From: CAZTBB01 sp964611755
Lineage (GTDB): Bacteria; Pseudomonadota; Alphaproteobacteria; Micavibrionales; Micavibrionaceae
DNA length: 31,129 nucleotides
Reading direction: 5' to 3'
Assembly: GCA_964611755.1 (NCBI GenBank)
Contig: CAZTBB010000017.1
Coordinates: forward strand, 1-31,129
Both the position numbers and the translations under genes were made by a program. Below are positions 1-8,778 of the stretch, piece after piece; position 1 is the first letter of the stretch; the number at the start of each line of letters is the position of its first letter. The notes beneath the pieces are model-generated. The model ran no database searches, was not told the DNA's origin, and was given only the letters and a program-made list of their open reading frames with translations.

Positions 1-1
1 T

Positions 2-1429
2 GATAGCATCATCAAGCAGTTGGAAGGCATTTCAGAAGTTGAGAAGAAAATCGCACCTCTCAATAAAGAAAGAAAAGACCTTGAAAGACAGACAACTGAT
101 TTCAAAGGCAGACAAGGAACGGCTGGAAAGAGATTAGAAAAAGTTAATAATGACCTTGCTTCATTAAATCAGGAAAGAAATAGACTGATTGATCAGAAAA
201 ACGCAAGCTTAGCAACGCTTAATCCAATATTTAATGTATTGGGCCCTGGCGGAACTGGGAAGACAGTACTGACCAATAATTTGGCCGCTCTTTACACCAT
301 GGTTGGCAAGTATGAAGGATTTACTTCAATCAAAAAGAGCCAAATTTCAGGGCAAAACGCAATAGTAGGTGCCGGGGCAGATGAAGCTGGCCTTGTATTA
401 AATACTCTTGAAGAGAAGAAAATCTTTGCTCATTTTGATGATATTTTCAAAAACAACTTTGGTAATGGTCTATCAGAATATGGTCAAGTTTTGTTATCGC
501 GCATGAACAATGACCAAGGTGAAGAGGGATATCCATTCGCAATGTCGATGAATAGACCAGAATTTGATCTCATTAGAGCACAAATGGGTGATGGCCGCGG
601 TCGATTCGAAAATGAAATTGTTGAATATAGACCAACAACGGCAGGTTATTATGAATTTATTGAGAATATGATTTTGCTTCGTCAGAATGAATTTGAAGTG
701 ACATCTACTGACATTAATAATTGGAAATCTATGTCTATTGCCGATATCAAATCTGATATTTCTGCAAGACAGCTGATGTTTTTGCCGCGTTTCAATTCGG
801 GCATTGGAACCGATGCCCGATCAGAGGTCGAAACAGCGTTTAAATCAAGATATTGTGATCCATTATCTGGTGAAAATGATAGTGATCCTGAAGATGATCG
901 CTTGGCACATAACGCGGATGGGTTCCGTGGAACTGGAAAAATGATCGAGCCTCCATCTGAAAATGATAAAGCAGGTAGAAAACGTAGAAGAACAAAATCT
1001 GTTAATGGTGATATTGCAACGCCTCTATACACATTTATTGATAAGAACAGGCAAGCAGGTGAAGCAGAAGGATTGGCTGAGTTTATTTCAAAGATTGTTA
1101 ATAATAACCAGCTCTCAGATGACTTTAAGAAGTTGGCTTGTGAATCGGCTATCCGTAAGACATATGAAATTCGTCGTTCTGATGTCCCGAATTTGCAGGA
1201 ACACTCAAAAGGTGACATTTATATGGCTAAATTGGCTTATAAGAACGAGACTAGACCGCAACCATCATTCGATGAATTATTGAATATTGTTGAGCAAGAT
1301 CTCGGTGACCGCCTAAGTGATGTAACAGCAGAGCAGGGCGCAGCCATGAAAAAGATCAGCGAAGGCTTTGATGTTCTAAGACAGCCAAGCAATGATAATT
1401 ATGCGGCTCCTGCAAGCGATGTTGCCTAG
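2..1429 (+). CDS. Unknown P-loop protein with N-terminal coiled coil (5' end cut by window)
   Basis: I do not recognise this protein. The frame is open from the first bases of the window, so the true start probably lies upstream; the first possible start inside is a TTG at 20. The first 65 or so visible residues are Lys/Glu/Gln/Asn-rich with leucines at heptad-like spacing, which suggests a coiled coil. A Walker A motif G-P-G-G-T-G-K-T follows (about residues 81-88 of the visible part), placed as a P-loop should be between a hydrophobic strand and a helix. K-K-I-F-A-H-F-D-D about 60 residues later could be the Walker B strand. A disordered acidic patch (SGENDSDPEDD) and a basic cluster (GRKRRR) follow. 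ATP or GTP binding is an inference from the motif. The next gene starts 33 bases downstream, so the two are probably co-transcribed. Base composition is AT-richer than the housekeeping genes nearby. Confidence 0.7.
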   Translation, partial: DSIIKQLEGISEVEKKIAPLNKERKDLERQTTDFKGRQGTAGKRLEKVNNDLASLNQERNRLIDQKNASLATLNPIFNVLGPGGTGKTVLTNNLAALYTMVGKYEGFTSIKKSQISGQNAIVGAGADEAGLVLNTLEEKKIFAHFDDIFKNNFGNGLSEYGQVLLSRMNNDQGEEGYPFAMSMNRPEFDLIRAQMGDGRGRFENEIVEYRPTTAGYYEFIENMILLRQNEFEVTSTDINNWKSMSIADIKSDISARQLMFLPRFNSGIGTDARSEVETAFKSRYCDPLSGENDSDPEDDRLAHNADGFRGTGKMIEPPSENDKAGRKRRRTKSVNGDIATPLYTFIDKNRQAGEAEGLAEFISKIVNNNQLSDDFKKLACESAIRKTYEIRRSDVPNLQEHSKGDIYMAKLAYKNETRPQPSFDELLNIVEQDLGDRLSDVTAEQGAAMKKISEGFDVLRQPSNDNYAAPASDVA

Positions 1430-1462
1430 AGCTTGATCTAAACTTTCCGATAAGGAAAAGCT

Positions 1463-2611
1463 ATGTCTGATACTCAAAATGAGGAAAGCTGTAAATTAGT
1501 TGGGATTGCCGTCAGCGGCATCTCAACTATTAAAGTAAAACGCCTTGAAAAAGTAAAAAAGATAGAGAAACAAAAGATTAGAACGTCCGCTGGTGTTGAA
1601 GTTCAAGAAGTTGAGGTTGTTGACTGGCAAGAAGTAGACGATGAAATTGAAGTTGAAAATGGAGAAACCCGTTGGGTTAATGAGGCAGAAGCCGAGGCCA
1701 TCAGACAAGAAGTTGAAAAACAGGGCGGCCAGGTCGAAGAGGTAGGATCCGAAGAGTTTAACCCAAGTGATATCGTTGGTTCTTTAACAGGTAATGTTGA
1801 AGATGTTGAGGAAGCTGTTGAAACAAAAACAAGGATCCCAAAGAGAAAATTGGTCGAAGAGTGGGAAGATGTAGAAGTTACCACTAAAGAGACCAAGAAA
1901 ATTAAAAAATGCAAAATTCGTGCAGTTATCTGGCAAGACAGAACTGCCAGCACGCAGGGATTGGCTGGGCAATATCTTGCAACATTTAGTGACATAATTG
2001 CAGCCGTAAATGCCTCTCAGAAAAAAGTGAAATTCGAAATAGAATTCGCGCATATTGAATTAGCAGGCGACAGCACTGTGAAATGGAATAGTTGGATGAA
2101 ATTGGGCGCATTAAAAAGTAGGGTAATGGGTGGCAAGCATATTCCAGGATTAGCACCATGGAGAAAAGCTGATGCGAAAGTGGCAGTAAATGCAAAGGAT
2201 GCAAATATGCATATTACATTTAGTGATGATGATTTTCGTTTTGATACATCTGCACCACTTTCACATACAAGCGGCACATATAAGCCGCCTTTTTATGTTC
2301 TATCAACAAACAGTTTTTACCATGGCTCTTGGGATCAATCTACGGAAGTAGCAAGAAATACGGGCGGTGTACATTCCCAACTCAATCATTCAGGAATGGC
2401 AGCTGTTGTAAAAAATATGACATCAGCTAGAGGCCCCATTGCACGTGCAACGGTTGAACAAAAAGTTGTCACTGAGAAGAAGCACGTTGAACGTGTTAAG
2501 AAACTTATGTGGGTTGATGAAGAGCATGAAGAAACCTCATTACATACAGAAATGCATCAGGTTGATACACAATCTCAAACAAATCATCTGACACATGAGG
2601 CGGCTCTCTAA
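1463..2611 (+). CDS. Unknown highly charged protein, partner of the upstream P-loop gene
   Basis: Unrecognised 382-residue protein without signal peptide or membrane segment. The ATG at 1463 is supported by AAGGAAA at 1453-1459. The first 155 residues are dominated by Lys, Glu and Val and contain a repeated pattern: KKIEKQKIRTS (32-42) resembles KKIKKCKIRAV (145-155), and VVDWQEVDDEIEV (52-64) resembles LVEEWEDVEVTTK (130-142). A third, weaker copy (KKLMWVDEEHEET) lies near the C terminus. Between them is a region of more normal composition (about 155-330) with many aromatic, His, Ser and Asn residues that may form a globular domain. It follows the P-loop gene by 33 bases on the same strand and shares its AT-rich character, so the pair may act together. 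No function can be assigned. Confidence 0.72.
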   Translation: MSDTQNEESCKLVGIAVSGISTIKVKRLEKVKKIEKQKIRTSAGVEVQEVEVVDWQEVDDEIEVENGETRWVNEAEAEAIRQEVEKQGGQVEEVGSEEFNPSDIVGSLTGNVEDVEEAVETKTRIPKRKLVEEWEDVEVTTKETKKIKKCKIRAVIWQDRTASTQGLAGQYLATFSDIIAAVNASQKKVKFEIEFAHIELAGDSTVKWNSWMKLGALKSRVMGGKHIPGLAPWRKADAKVAVNAKDANMHITFSDDDFRFDTSAPLSHTSGTYKPPFYVLSTNSFYHGSWDQSTEVARNTGGVHSQLNHSGMAAVVKNMTSARGPIARATVEQKVVTEKKHVERVKKLMWVDEEHEETSLHTEMHQVDTQSQTNHLTHEAAL

Positions 2612-2749
2612 AACAACACCCTGCGGGATGATTTCAGATGAATAGTCTGGAATGCATCACCATATATTCTCTATGTTTAAAAGTTTTTTTAAGAAATCTA
2701 TTCTATTCTTGTATAGACAATCACAATCAAAAGTTGTATTTATGGGTAA

Positions 2750-3829
2750 ATGATAGAAACGCGCACAAATTTAACGAAGCTTCAAAACCGATATCTTCTT
2801 GCCTTGTTGATCCTTGTGACTTTCCTTTTTGGCATTTTTTACAGCATTCATCTTCTTATCCAGACCCAGCATGATGATGCCACATTGATCAATGTGGCCG
2901 GAAAACAACGCATGTTATCCCAGCGCACCGCGCTTTATACGTTGAAATTATTTCAGGATGATAAAGAGGCCATATCGGTGGTTAAACACACGTTGATGAA
3001 TGATCTGAGCGAGTTGGAAGCATCGCATCATGATTTGATTTTCGGCAATGATGAGCGCGGCTTGCCCGGCATTCAAACAGATGCGGTGGCTGATATATAC
3101 TTCTCCGCGCCGGACCAGCTCAATCTTAAGATGATCCACTATCTGGAGCATGTTAAATCAATCGTCAATGCCTTTGTTCAGGGAGAGGAGGTTGATCGCC
3201 TTACCGTTAAAACGGCGATTAAGGAAAGCACGGATGATTTGCTCTTCATTTTGGATAAGGCGGTCAAACAATATGAAGCCGAGAGTGCAAACCGTTCATT
3301 GAGGATAGAGTTACTCGTTTTTCTTTTGCTGGGTCTCACACTTGCGGTTCTTTTGATGGCCGTAATCATGATTTTCAATCCGATCGTTAAGGGCATGCAG
3401 CATAATGATGAAAAGCTTGCCCGAAAGAAGAGCCAATATGAAACATTTCTTCGGGTATCCATGAAAAGCCCGCTTCCGACCGTGTTGATGTCCTGCGAGG
3501 GCGAGGTGCGTTTTTCAAATAATGCCGCCCGGGTCAATTTCCCTGATATAGAAAAACAGGGGCTCGGCCATGATATTTTTGTGGGTCTGGAACCATTTCT
3601 TCATACACTCAAAAAGACAGAAATTGAAAAACTCATGAAAAAGCGTGAGATTTATTTCCACGGTAAGCGCTATGAACAAATCCTCTCCGCGATTTCCATG
3701 GACGGCCAAATCGGTGTCGTAAGTTATATTAGTGAATTGCCAGTGGCGGAGACAGTATCAACGGTCAAATCGTTTAGATTGAATAAGGCCCAAAATAATT
3801 CACCGCAGAAAATAAAAGCGCGGCGTTAA
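2750..3829 (+). CDS. Membrane sensor with PilJ/NarX-type N-terminal domain and PAS-like region
   Basis: A 359-residue inner-membrane protein. Transmembrane helix 1 is at about residues 15-37. An extracytoplasmic region of about 150 residues follows, opening with I-N-V-A-G-K-Q-R-M-L-S-Q-R, the signature of the type IV pilus methyl-accepting/NarX sensor domain. Helix 2 is at about 186-209. The cytoplasmic part (about 230-335) looks PAS-like: it has the 'SPLPTVLMSCEGEVRFSNNA' type of opening seen in PAS folds. There is no HAMP, methyl-accepting, histidine kinase, GGDEF or EAL domain, so the output is unclear; it may signal through a partner. The 138 bases upstream (2612-2749) hold no recognisable gene. 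The start at 2750 lacks a clear Shine-Dalgarno sequence but leaves a normal N terminus before helix 1. The gene ends 6 bases from the convergent PBP1A gene. Confidence 0.8.
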   Translation: MIETRTNLTKLQNRYLLALLILVTFLFGIFYSIHLLIQTQHDDATLINVAGKQRMLSQRTALYTLKLFQDDKEAISVVKHTLMNDLSELEASHHDLIFGNDERGLPGIQTDAVADIYFSAPDQLNLKMIHYLEHVKSIVNAFVQGEEVDRLTVKTAIKESTDDLLFILDKAVKQYEAESANRSLRIELLVFLLLGLTLAVLLMAVIMIFNPIVKGMQHNDEKLARKKSQYETFLRVSMKSPLPTVLMSCEGEVRFSNNAARVNFPDIEKQGLGHDIFVGLEPFLHTLKKTEIEKLMKKREIYFHGKRYEQILSAISMDGQIGVVSYISELPVAETVSTVKSFRLNKAQNNSPQKIKARR

Positions 3830-3835
3830 AGGCGG

Positions 3836-6268
3836 TTAATACAAACCACCTGTCCCTGTACTTGCGGCTTCGGCTGCGCTGCCGCCATCAACGGCCGGCA
3901 TCATGCTGATACCCTGGCCATCCAAAATAAACACATCATCGGTTGGCTCGGTGCCTGTTAAAAAGGCCTCCCAGATAACGCGCTCATCGCCGGGGGCTGC
4001 ACGCGTGCCTGTTTCGGCATTGATTTGAACATTGCGGATACCTTTGGGGACGCGGAATGGAATCGCCGGTTTATTGGCCAGGGCTTCTTCCATAAAATCT
4101 TTAAAGATAGGCACAGCAATGGATGATCCGGTTTCACGTTTTCCCATTGATCTCGGCTCATCAAAACCGGCAAAAACACCCACAACAAGATCCGGTGAGA
4201 AGCCGATAAACCATGCATCTTTTGATTCATTCGTAGTTCCGGTTTTTCCGGCCAAGGGGCGTCCCAATGATTTAATGCGAATTCCTGTTCCGCGTTCGAT
4301 AACACCTTTGAGGATAGACACCATTTGATAGGCTGTACGCGGATCGGCGATTTGCTCTCTGATATCAGGCACTTCGGGAACGGGCTGGGATTGCCATTGA
4401 ATGCGATCGCCGCAATTCATGCACGGGCGCACATCATGCTTAAACACAGTTTCACCGCGCCTGTTTTGGATACGGTCGATAAAGGTTGGTTTTATTTTTT
4501 TGCCGCCATTGACCAAAACCGCATAGGCCGAGGTGATATCAAACAAAGTTGTCTCACCCGAGCCAAGCGAGTTGGCCAATAGGGGTTCGAGATTGTCGGT
4601 AATGCCAAATTTTTGTGCATATTCAGAGACAATCTCCATGCCAATAAAATCAGCCAGACGAACAGTCATCAAATTCCGTGATCGCTCAACTCCCACGCGG
4701 ATCGGGGTAGGCCCATAATATTCATTGGAATAGTTAGATGGCTTCCAGACATTGCCCGGCCTGTCTTCCAGAACAAAAGGCGCATCCAGAACAAGTGTTG
4801 CCGGCGTGAACCCACGATCCAGCGCAGCCAAATAGACAAAAGGTTTGAAGGCAGAACCCGGCTGTCTTTTGGCCTGGGTGGCGCGGTTAAATTCGCTGGT
4901 GTCATATTTCCAGCCCCCCTGCATGGCCAAGATACGGCCTGTATGTGGGTCAAAGGCAATCAACGCACCTTGAACGTCAGGCACCTGCATGAGGTCATAT
5001 AGATTGTCCTTAAGCGGGTTTACGAGGATTACATCACCTTTTTTCAATACCTGAGAAACGCGGCCAATAACGGGGCCGCGCGCATATCCCTGATTGCGGT
5101 ATTCCCGCGCCCATTTGACTTGCTCGAGCTTGACCTTGCCTTTATCGCCGGATTTAAGGCCAATCTCGGCTTCCGAGGCGCCGCTTTTCAGGACGACGGC
5201 AAGCTTCCATTCATCCAGCATTTCAATCGGGCGGTAGATGGCTTTAAGCTCTTCAAGCCAGTTATCCATATTTTCAATTTTTTTATAGGCACCGCGGTAG
5301 CCGTGACGGCGATCATAAGCCATCAGGCCTTTGCGCAGGGATTCAACGGCAGCGTTTTGCAGGCGGGCATCAATGGATGTTCGAATAACCATACCGCCCC
5401 CATAAACCGCATCTTGCCCGAAGCGCTCTCTGATTTCACGGCGCACCTCTTCGGCGAAATATTTCGCATCAAGCGTTTCATCATCCTTGACCAGTGCGAC
5501 CTCTAGTTCATCGGCATAGGCAATCTCGGCTTCTTCGGGTGTGATATATTCATTTTCCAGGAGCTGCCCGATCACATAGTTGCGGCGCTGTATGGCGGCA
5601 TCACGTTTGCGGATAGGATGATAGTTATTGGGCGCTTTCGGCAATGCGGCAAGATAAGCTGCTTCGGCAACCGTAAGATCATTCAGTGCCTTATCAAAGT
5701 AATGCAGTGCTGCGGCGGCTACGCCGTATGCTCCGGCGCCGAGATAGATTTCATTCAAATAAAGCTCAAGCAGGCGGTCTTTGCTCATTACTTGTTCCAT
5801 GCGGTAGGCAAGAATGGCTTCACGAATTTTACGCACATAGGAGACTTCGTTTGTTAGCAGGAAGTTTTTAGCTACTTGTTGCGTAATGGTAGAGGCACCT
5901 TCCGGGCGCCGTCCGCTACCGATATTTGAAACATTCGTGACCATCGCCCGTGCAATGGCGTAAAAATCGAGCCCTTTATGGGTATAAAAATTCTTGTCTT
6001 CCGAGGCGACAAAAGCATGTTTGACACGATCAGGTATCTCGGTGATAGGCACAAAAACGCGTTTTTGTTCGGCATATTCGGCCATGAGTTTCCCATCACC
6101 TGTGTAGAGGCGCGTTACCACAGGGGGTTCATAATTTTGCAGTTGTTTGTAATCAGGCAGGTCACTGCCGTAATAGCTGAATACGAAAATGATAAGCGTT
6201 ATTCCCGCAATAAGACCAAGAAAGCCCAAAGAAAATAGCCCCAGAAAACCGTAATAAAGATATTTCAT
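3836..6268 (-). CDS. mrcA: Penicillin-binding protein 1A (bifunctional peptidoglycan synthase)
   Basis: Class A PBP of 810 residues, close to the family length. It polymerises lipid II into glycan strands and crosslinks the stem peptides on the outer face of the inner membrane. It has an N-terminal membrane anchor (about 7-31). The GT51 glycosyltransferase domain shows the catalytic Glu in S-E-D-K-N-F-Y (E90), G-A-S-T-I-T-Q-Q (124-131) and L-L-E-L-Y-L-N-E-I-Y-L-G (167-177). A linker with an OB-like insertion lies at about 315-425. The transpeptidase domain has nucleophile S472 in S-A-F-K, S-R-N (530-532) and K-T-G-T (675-678). All key residues are present. The Gly/Ala/Ser-rich C-terminal tail is probably disordered. 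It lies 30 bases downstream of mlaF on the same strand and may be transcribed with mlaEF, which would link wall synthesis to envelope lipid transport. Confidence 0.97.
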   Translation of the reverse strand: MKYLYYGFLGLFSLGFLGLIAGITLIIFVFSYYGSDLPDYKQLQNYEPPVVTRLYTGDGKLMAEYAEQKRVFVPITEIPDRVKHAFVASEDKNFYTHKGLDFYAIARAMVTNVSNIGSGRRPEGASTITQQVAKNFLLTNEVSYVRKIREAILAYRMEQVMSKDRLLELYLNEIYLGAGAYGVAAAALHYFDKALNDLTVAEAAYLAALPKAPNNYHPIRKRDAAIQRRNYVIGQLLENEYITPEEAEIAYADELEVALVKDDETLDAKYFAEEVRREIRERFGQDAVYGGGMVIRTSIDARLQNAAVESLRKGLMAYDRRHGYRGAYKKIENMDNWLEELKAIYRPIEMLDEWKLAVVLKSGASEAEIGLKSGDKGKVKLEQVKWAREYRNQGYARGPVIGRVSQVLKKGDVILVNPLKDNLYDLMQVPDVQGALIAFDPHTGRILAMQGGWKYDTSEFNRATQAKRQPGSAFKPFVYLAALDRGFTPATLVLDAPFVLEDRPGNVWKPSNYSNEYYGPTPIRVGVERSRNLMTVRLADFIGMEIVSEYAQKFGITDNLEPLLANSLGSGETTLFDITSAYAVLVNGGKKIKPTFIDRIQNRRGETVFKHDVRPCMNCGDRIQWQSQPVPEVPDIREQIADPRTAYQMVSILKGVIERGTGIRIKSLGRPLAGKTGTTNESKDAWFIGFSPDLVVGVFAGFDEPRSMGKRETGSSIAVPIFKDFMEEALANKPAIPFRVPKGIRNVQINAETGTRAAPGDERVIWEAFLTGTEPTDDVFILDGQGISMMPAVDGGSAAEAASTGTGGLY

Positions 6269-6298
6269 GTTGTTTGGTAAACCTTGCGCCTAAAGCGT

Positions 6299-7108
6299 TT
6301 AAAAATTAATCGGTCCTTCTGCACGGCCATGAATAAACTGATCGACATACTCATTGCCGGAATTATCCAAATCTTCGACGGGCCCATGCCAGATAATCTT
6401 GCCTTCATATATCATGGCCACGTCATCGGCAATTTTGCGCACCGAGGCCATATCATGTGTAATAGATAGGGTTGTCGCGCCGAGCTCTCTTACTGATTTG
6501 ACGATCAAATCATTGATTACATCCGCCATAATCGGATCAAGCCCTGTTGTCGGCTCATCAAAGAAGATGATTTCTGGATTGGCTGCAATGGCGCGGGCAA
6601 GACCCACACGTTTTTGCATCCCGCCTGAAATCTCGGCCGGAAACAAATCACCGACATCGGCTTTCAAACCAACGGCCTCGATTTTTTCAATCGCGATTTC
6701 TTTGGCTTGTTTGCGCTTCATACCGCGCCCCTGGATTAGACCAAAGGCAACATTTTCCCAAACCTTCATGGAATCAAATAAAGCCGCGCCTTGAAACAGC
6801 ATGCCGAATTTCTGCATCAGTTTATCGCGCTCGCCGGCATCGAGACCAACCGTCTCACGCCCATCAATCATGATGGATCCTGAGTTCGGAGATAAAATGC
6901 CAAGCACGCATTTGAGGAGAACCGATTTCCCGGTTCCGGAACCGCCAATAATCACAAGAGAGCGGCCTTGCGGGATGCTTAGATTCACGCCTTGCAGCAC
7001 GTGTTTCGAGCCAAAACTTTTGGTGACATCATATAGCTGAATCTTTGCATCAGGGTTTAGCTGATCCTGCGCATCTGATTGGTCTTTTTTTACGGCTTTT
7101 GTATTCAT
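6299..7108 (-). CDS. mlaF: ABC transporter ATP-binding protein, MlaF-like
   Basis: ATPase of the Mla (Ttg2) phospholipid transport system, working with the MlaE permease at the inner membrane. I chose the ATG at 7108 (269 residues); an in-frame TTG at 7120 would add four residues and neither has a strong ribosome site. Counting from the TTG, Walker A is G-G-S-G-T-G-K-S (59-66), the Q-loop glutamine is Q110, the signature is S-G-G-M-Q-K-R (165-171, the variant typical of MlaF), Walker B is I-I-F-F-D-E-P (184-190) with catalytic E189, and the switch His is H222. All are intact. The roughly 25-residue polar N-terminal extension before the domain is probably disordered. mlaE ends 24 bases upstream, so the two are one operon. 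MlaD, MlaC and MlaB are not adjacent. Confidence 0.93.
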   Translation of the reverse strand: MNTKAVKKDQSDAQDQLNPDAKIQLYDVTKSFGSKHVLQGVNLSIPQGRSLVIIGGSGTGKSVLLKCVLGILSPNSGSIMIDGRETVGLDAGERDKLMQKFGMLFQGAALFDSMKVWENVAFGLIQGRGMKRKQAKEIAIEKIEAVGLKADVGDLFPAEISGGMQKRVGLARAIAANPEIIFFDEPTTGLDPIMADVINDLIVKSVRELGATTLSITHDMASVRKIADDVAMIYEGKIIWHGPVEDLDNSGNEYVDQFIHGRAEGPINF

Positions 7109-7132
7109 TGTTTTTACCAAGGTCCAATCACA

Positions 7133-7993
7133 TTACGAGAAGAAAATCTGCGTCAGCAGATAGTTGAAAATCAAAATCATAATCGAGGAGGAGACAACAG
7201 CATTTGTTGTTGCCGCGCCCACGCCTTGTGCTCCTCTGGCCGAGTTAAAGCCATGATAGCAGCCCATCATCGAGACGATAAAGCCGAAAGCCGAGGCTTT
7301 GATCAAACCGGAATAGACATCCGACATCTCAAGTACGTCCCATGTCTGGAAGAGATAGGAGCCCTGAGAGAAGCCAAGATTGTAAATCGCGACGATGTAT
7401 CCGCCAAAGACACCAATCACATCACCAATCAAAACAAGAATAGGCAATGTCAGGGTGGCGGCCAAAATACGCGGCGCAATGAGATATTTGAATGGGTTCA
7501 CCGATAATGTGGTCAGCGCGTCAATTTGTTCCGTAACGCGCATCGTGCCAATTTCGGCGGCGATGGATGCACCAATGCGTCCGGCCACCATTAATCCGGC
7601 CAATACCGGGGCAAGCTCACGCGTCATAGACAGCACAACCACACCGGCAATTGCACCCTCCGCATTAAAGCGGGTAAAGCCCGTATAGCTCTGGAGAGCC
7701 AGCACCATGCCGGTAAAGATGGTTGTCATCCCAACCACTGGCAGGGAGTAATAGCCAATATCAACAAGCTGGCGCAGGAATTGTTTGCCAAAATATGGCG
7801 GGGCAAACACATGAAACAGGCTTTGCAGCATGAACAAAAAGATCTTCCCAACAGATTGGAAGAACATACGGATTGTCTTCCCGATCGCCTCACAGCTATC
7901 GAGGACAAAGCACAGAAAAGTCATGCTGCTTTCACTGCATTTGCGCGTGAGCGAGATATTTGGCTTTGGTAATGTTTTGCTTTTTCCGGCCAT
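7133..7993 (-). CDS. mlaE: ABC transporter permease, MlaE family
   Basis: Integral membrane permease (286 residues) of the Mla phospholipid transporter. The family core is clear: L-S-M-T-R-E-L-A-P-V-L-A-G-L (121-134), then V-A-G-R-I-G-A-S-I-A-A-E-I-G-T-M (136-151) and the E-Q-I-D-A-L stretch (155-160). Several hydrophobic segments follow at about 175-205, 230-245 and 262-284. The protein is about 25 residues longer at the N terminus than E. coli MlaE; an internal Met at residue 24 is an alternative start, but the ATG at 7993 gives a plausible polar leader. No strong Shine-Dalgarno is visible. It is the first gene of the leftward mlaE-mlaF-(mrcA) group and is divergent from the dipeptidase gene at 8098. 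Confidence 0.94.
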   Translation of the reverse strand: MAGKSKTLPKPNISLTRKCSESSMTFLCFVLDSCEAIGKTIRMFFQSVGKIFLFMLQSLFHVFAPPYFGKQFLRQLVDIGYYSLPVVGMTTIFTGMVLALQSYTGFTRFNAEGAIAGVVVLSMTRELAPVLAGLMVAGRIGASIAAEIGTMRVTEQIDALTTLSVNPFKYLIAPRILAATLTLPILVLIGDVIGVFGGYIVAIYNLGFSQGSYLFQTWDVLEMSDVYSGLIKASAFGFIVSMMGCYHGFNSARGAQGVGAATTNAVVSSSIMILIFNYLLTQIFFS

Positions 7994-8097
7994 GTGAAAT
8001 AAATCTTTAGCGTTCGTCTGTGTTCATTCTTTTAAAATGATTGGTTTGGGTTAAACTCACAATATGGAGCCCCAATAGACGTTTTAAAGGCATTGGC

Positions 8098-8778
8098 ATG
8101 ACAAATAAAGCACAAAAGCATATTTCTCACTCGGATCTTATTTCTATGGATGATTTTACCACATCTCATCCTCTTCGAATCGCACTTGCCTATGCCTATG
8201 ACCGGCCGCCAAATATCTTTGGGAAGATTTATCATGATCATGCAAAGCTATGGCTTTACAAAGACTTAGCCCATATTGTCTGTCAGGCAGCGCGGCACGT
8301 ACACCGCCGGTATGGTCTATCTTTGGTGCTCTATGATGGGCTGCGCACAATGGAAGCACAGGCCAAGATGCAGGCGAGCCCGATTGTTCAAAAAAATCCG
8401 CATTGGCTGGAAGAGCCGGGGCGCTTGTTATCACCGCCGGGAGCTGGGGCGCACCCGCGCGGCATGGCGATTGATCTTAGTCTGGAGCGCGATGGTAAGC
8501 TTCTGGATATGGGTACGGTCTTTGATCATCTGGCCGAAGATTCAGGCCCTGATCATAATCCGGCGCACCGCGCGTATAAAGGCCATAGTGATGCGGTTTA
8601 TCAAAACCGATCTATCCTAGATGAGGCAATGATGGGGGCTGCGCGTGATCTTGGGCATGATCTCTTGCCACTGCCACAAGAGTGGTGGGATTACCGTTTG
8701 CCAGCCGAGATTTATCGGGCATTTGCCCCCCTGAGGGATGCTGACCTGCCGGATGGTATACGCATGACAGAGACTTAA
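8098..8778 (+). CDS. D-alanyl-D-alanine dipeptidase-like protein (VanX/DdpX, peptidase M15D)
   Basis: VanX-type peptidase of 226 residues without signal peptide, so probably cytoplasmic. Family members cleave free D-Ala-D-Ala, in peptidoglycan precursor control or recycling. I chose the ATG at 8098 because AAAGG (8086-8090) lies at good distance; the longer reading frame from a TTG at 8041 has no ribosome site. Motifs match VanX: Y-D-G-L-R (R83, substrate-binding Arg), G-A-H-P-R-G-M-A-I-D-L (zinc ligands H119 and D126), V-F-D-H-L-A-E-D-S (141-149) and E-W-W-D-Y (E195 catalytic base). In VanX the last motif is E-W-W-H and its His is the third zinc ligand; here it is D198. Asp can bind zinc, so activity may persist or be altered. 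The stop codon overlaps the dnaB stop on the other strand. Confidence 0.85.
   Translation: MTNKAQKHISHSDLISMDDFTTSHPLRIALAYAYDRPPNIFGKIYHDHAKLWLYKDLAHIVCQAARHVHRRYGLSLVLYDGLRTMEAQAKMQASPIVQKNPHWLEEPGRLLSPPGAGAHPRGMAIDLSLERDGKLLDMGTVFDHLAEDSGPDHNPAHRAYKGHSDAVYQNRSILDEAMMGAARDLGHDLLPLPQEWWDYRLPAEIYRAFAPLRDADLPDGIRMTET

Noticed and set aside
682..1218. Antisense frame inside the first gene (178 residues)
   Set aside because: The plus-strand P-loop protein has coding character and a Walker A motif; the antisense frame is a shadow.
2638..2874. Plus-strand frame of 78 residues overlapping the PilJ-type sensor
   Set aside because: Overlaps the better supported sensor gene and has no ribosome site or family features.
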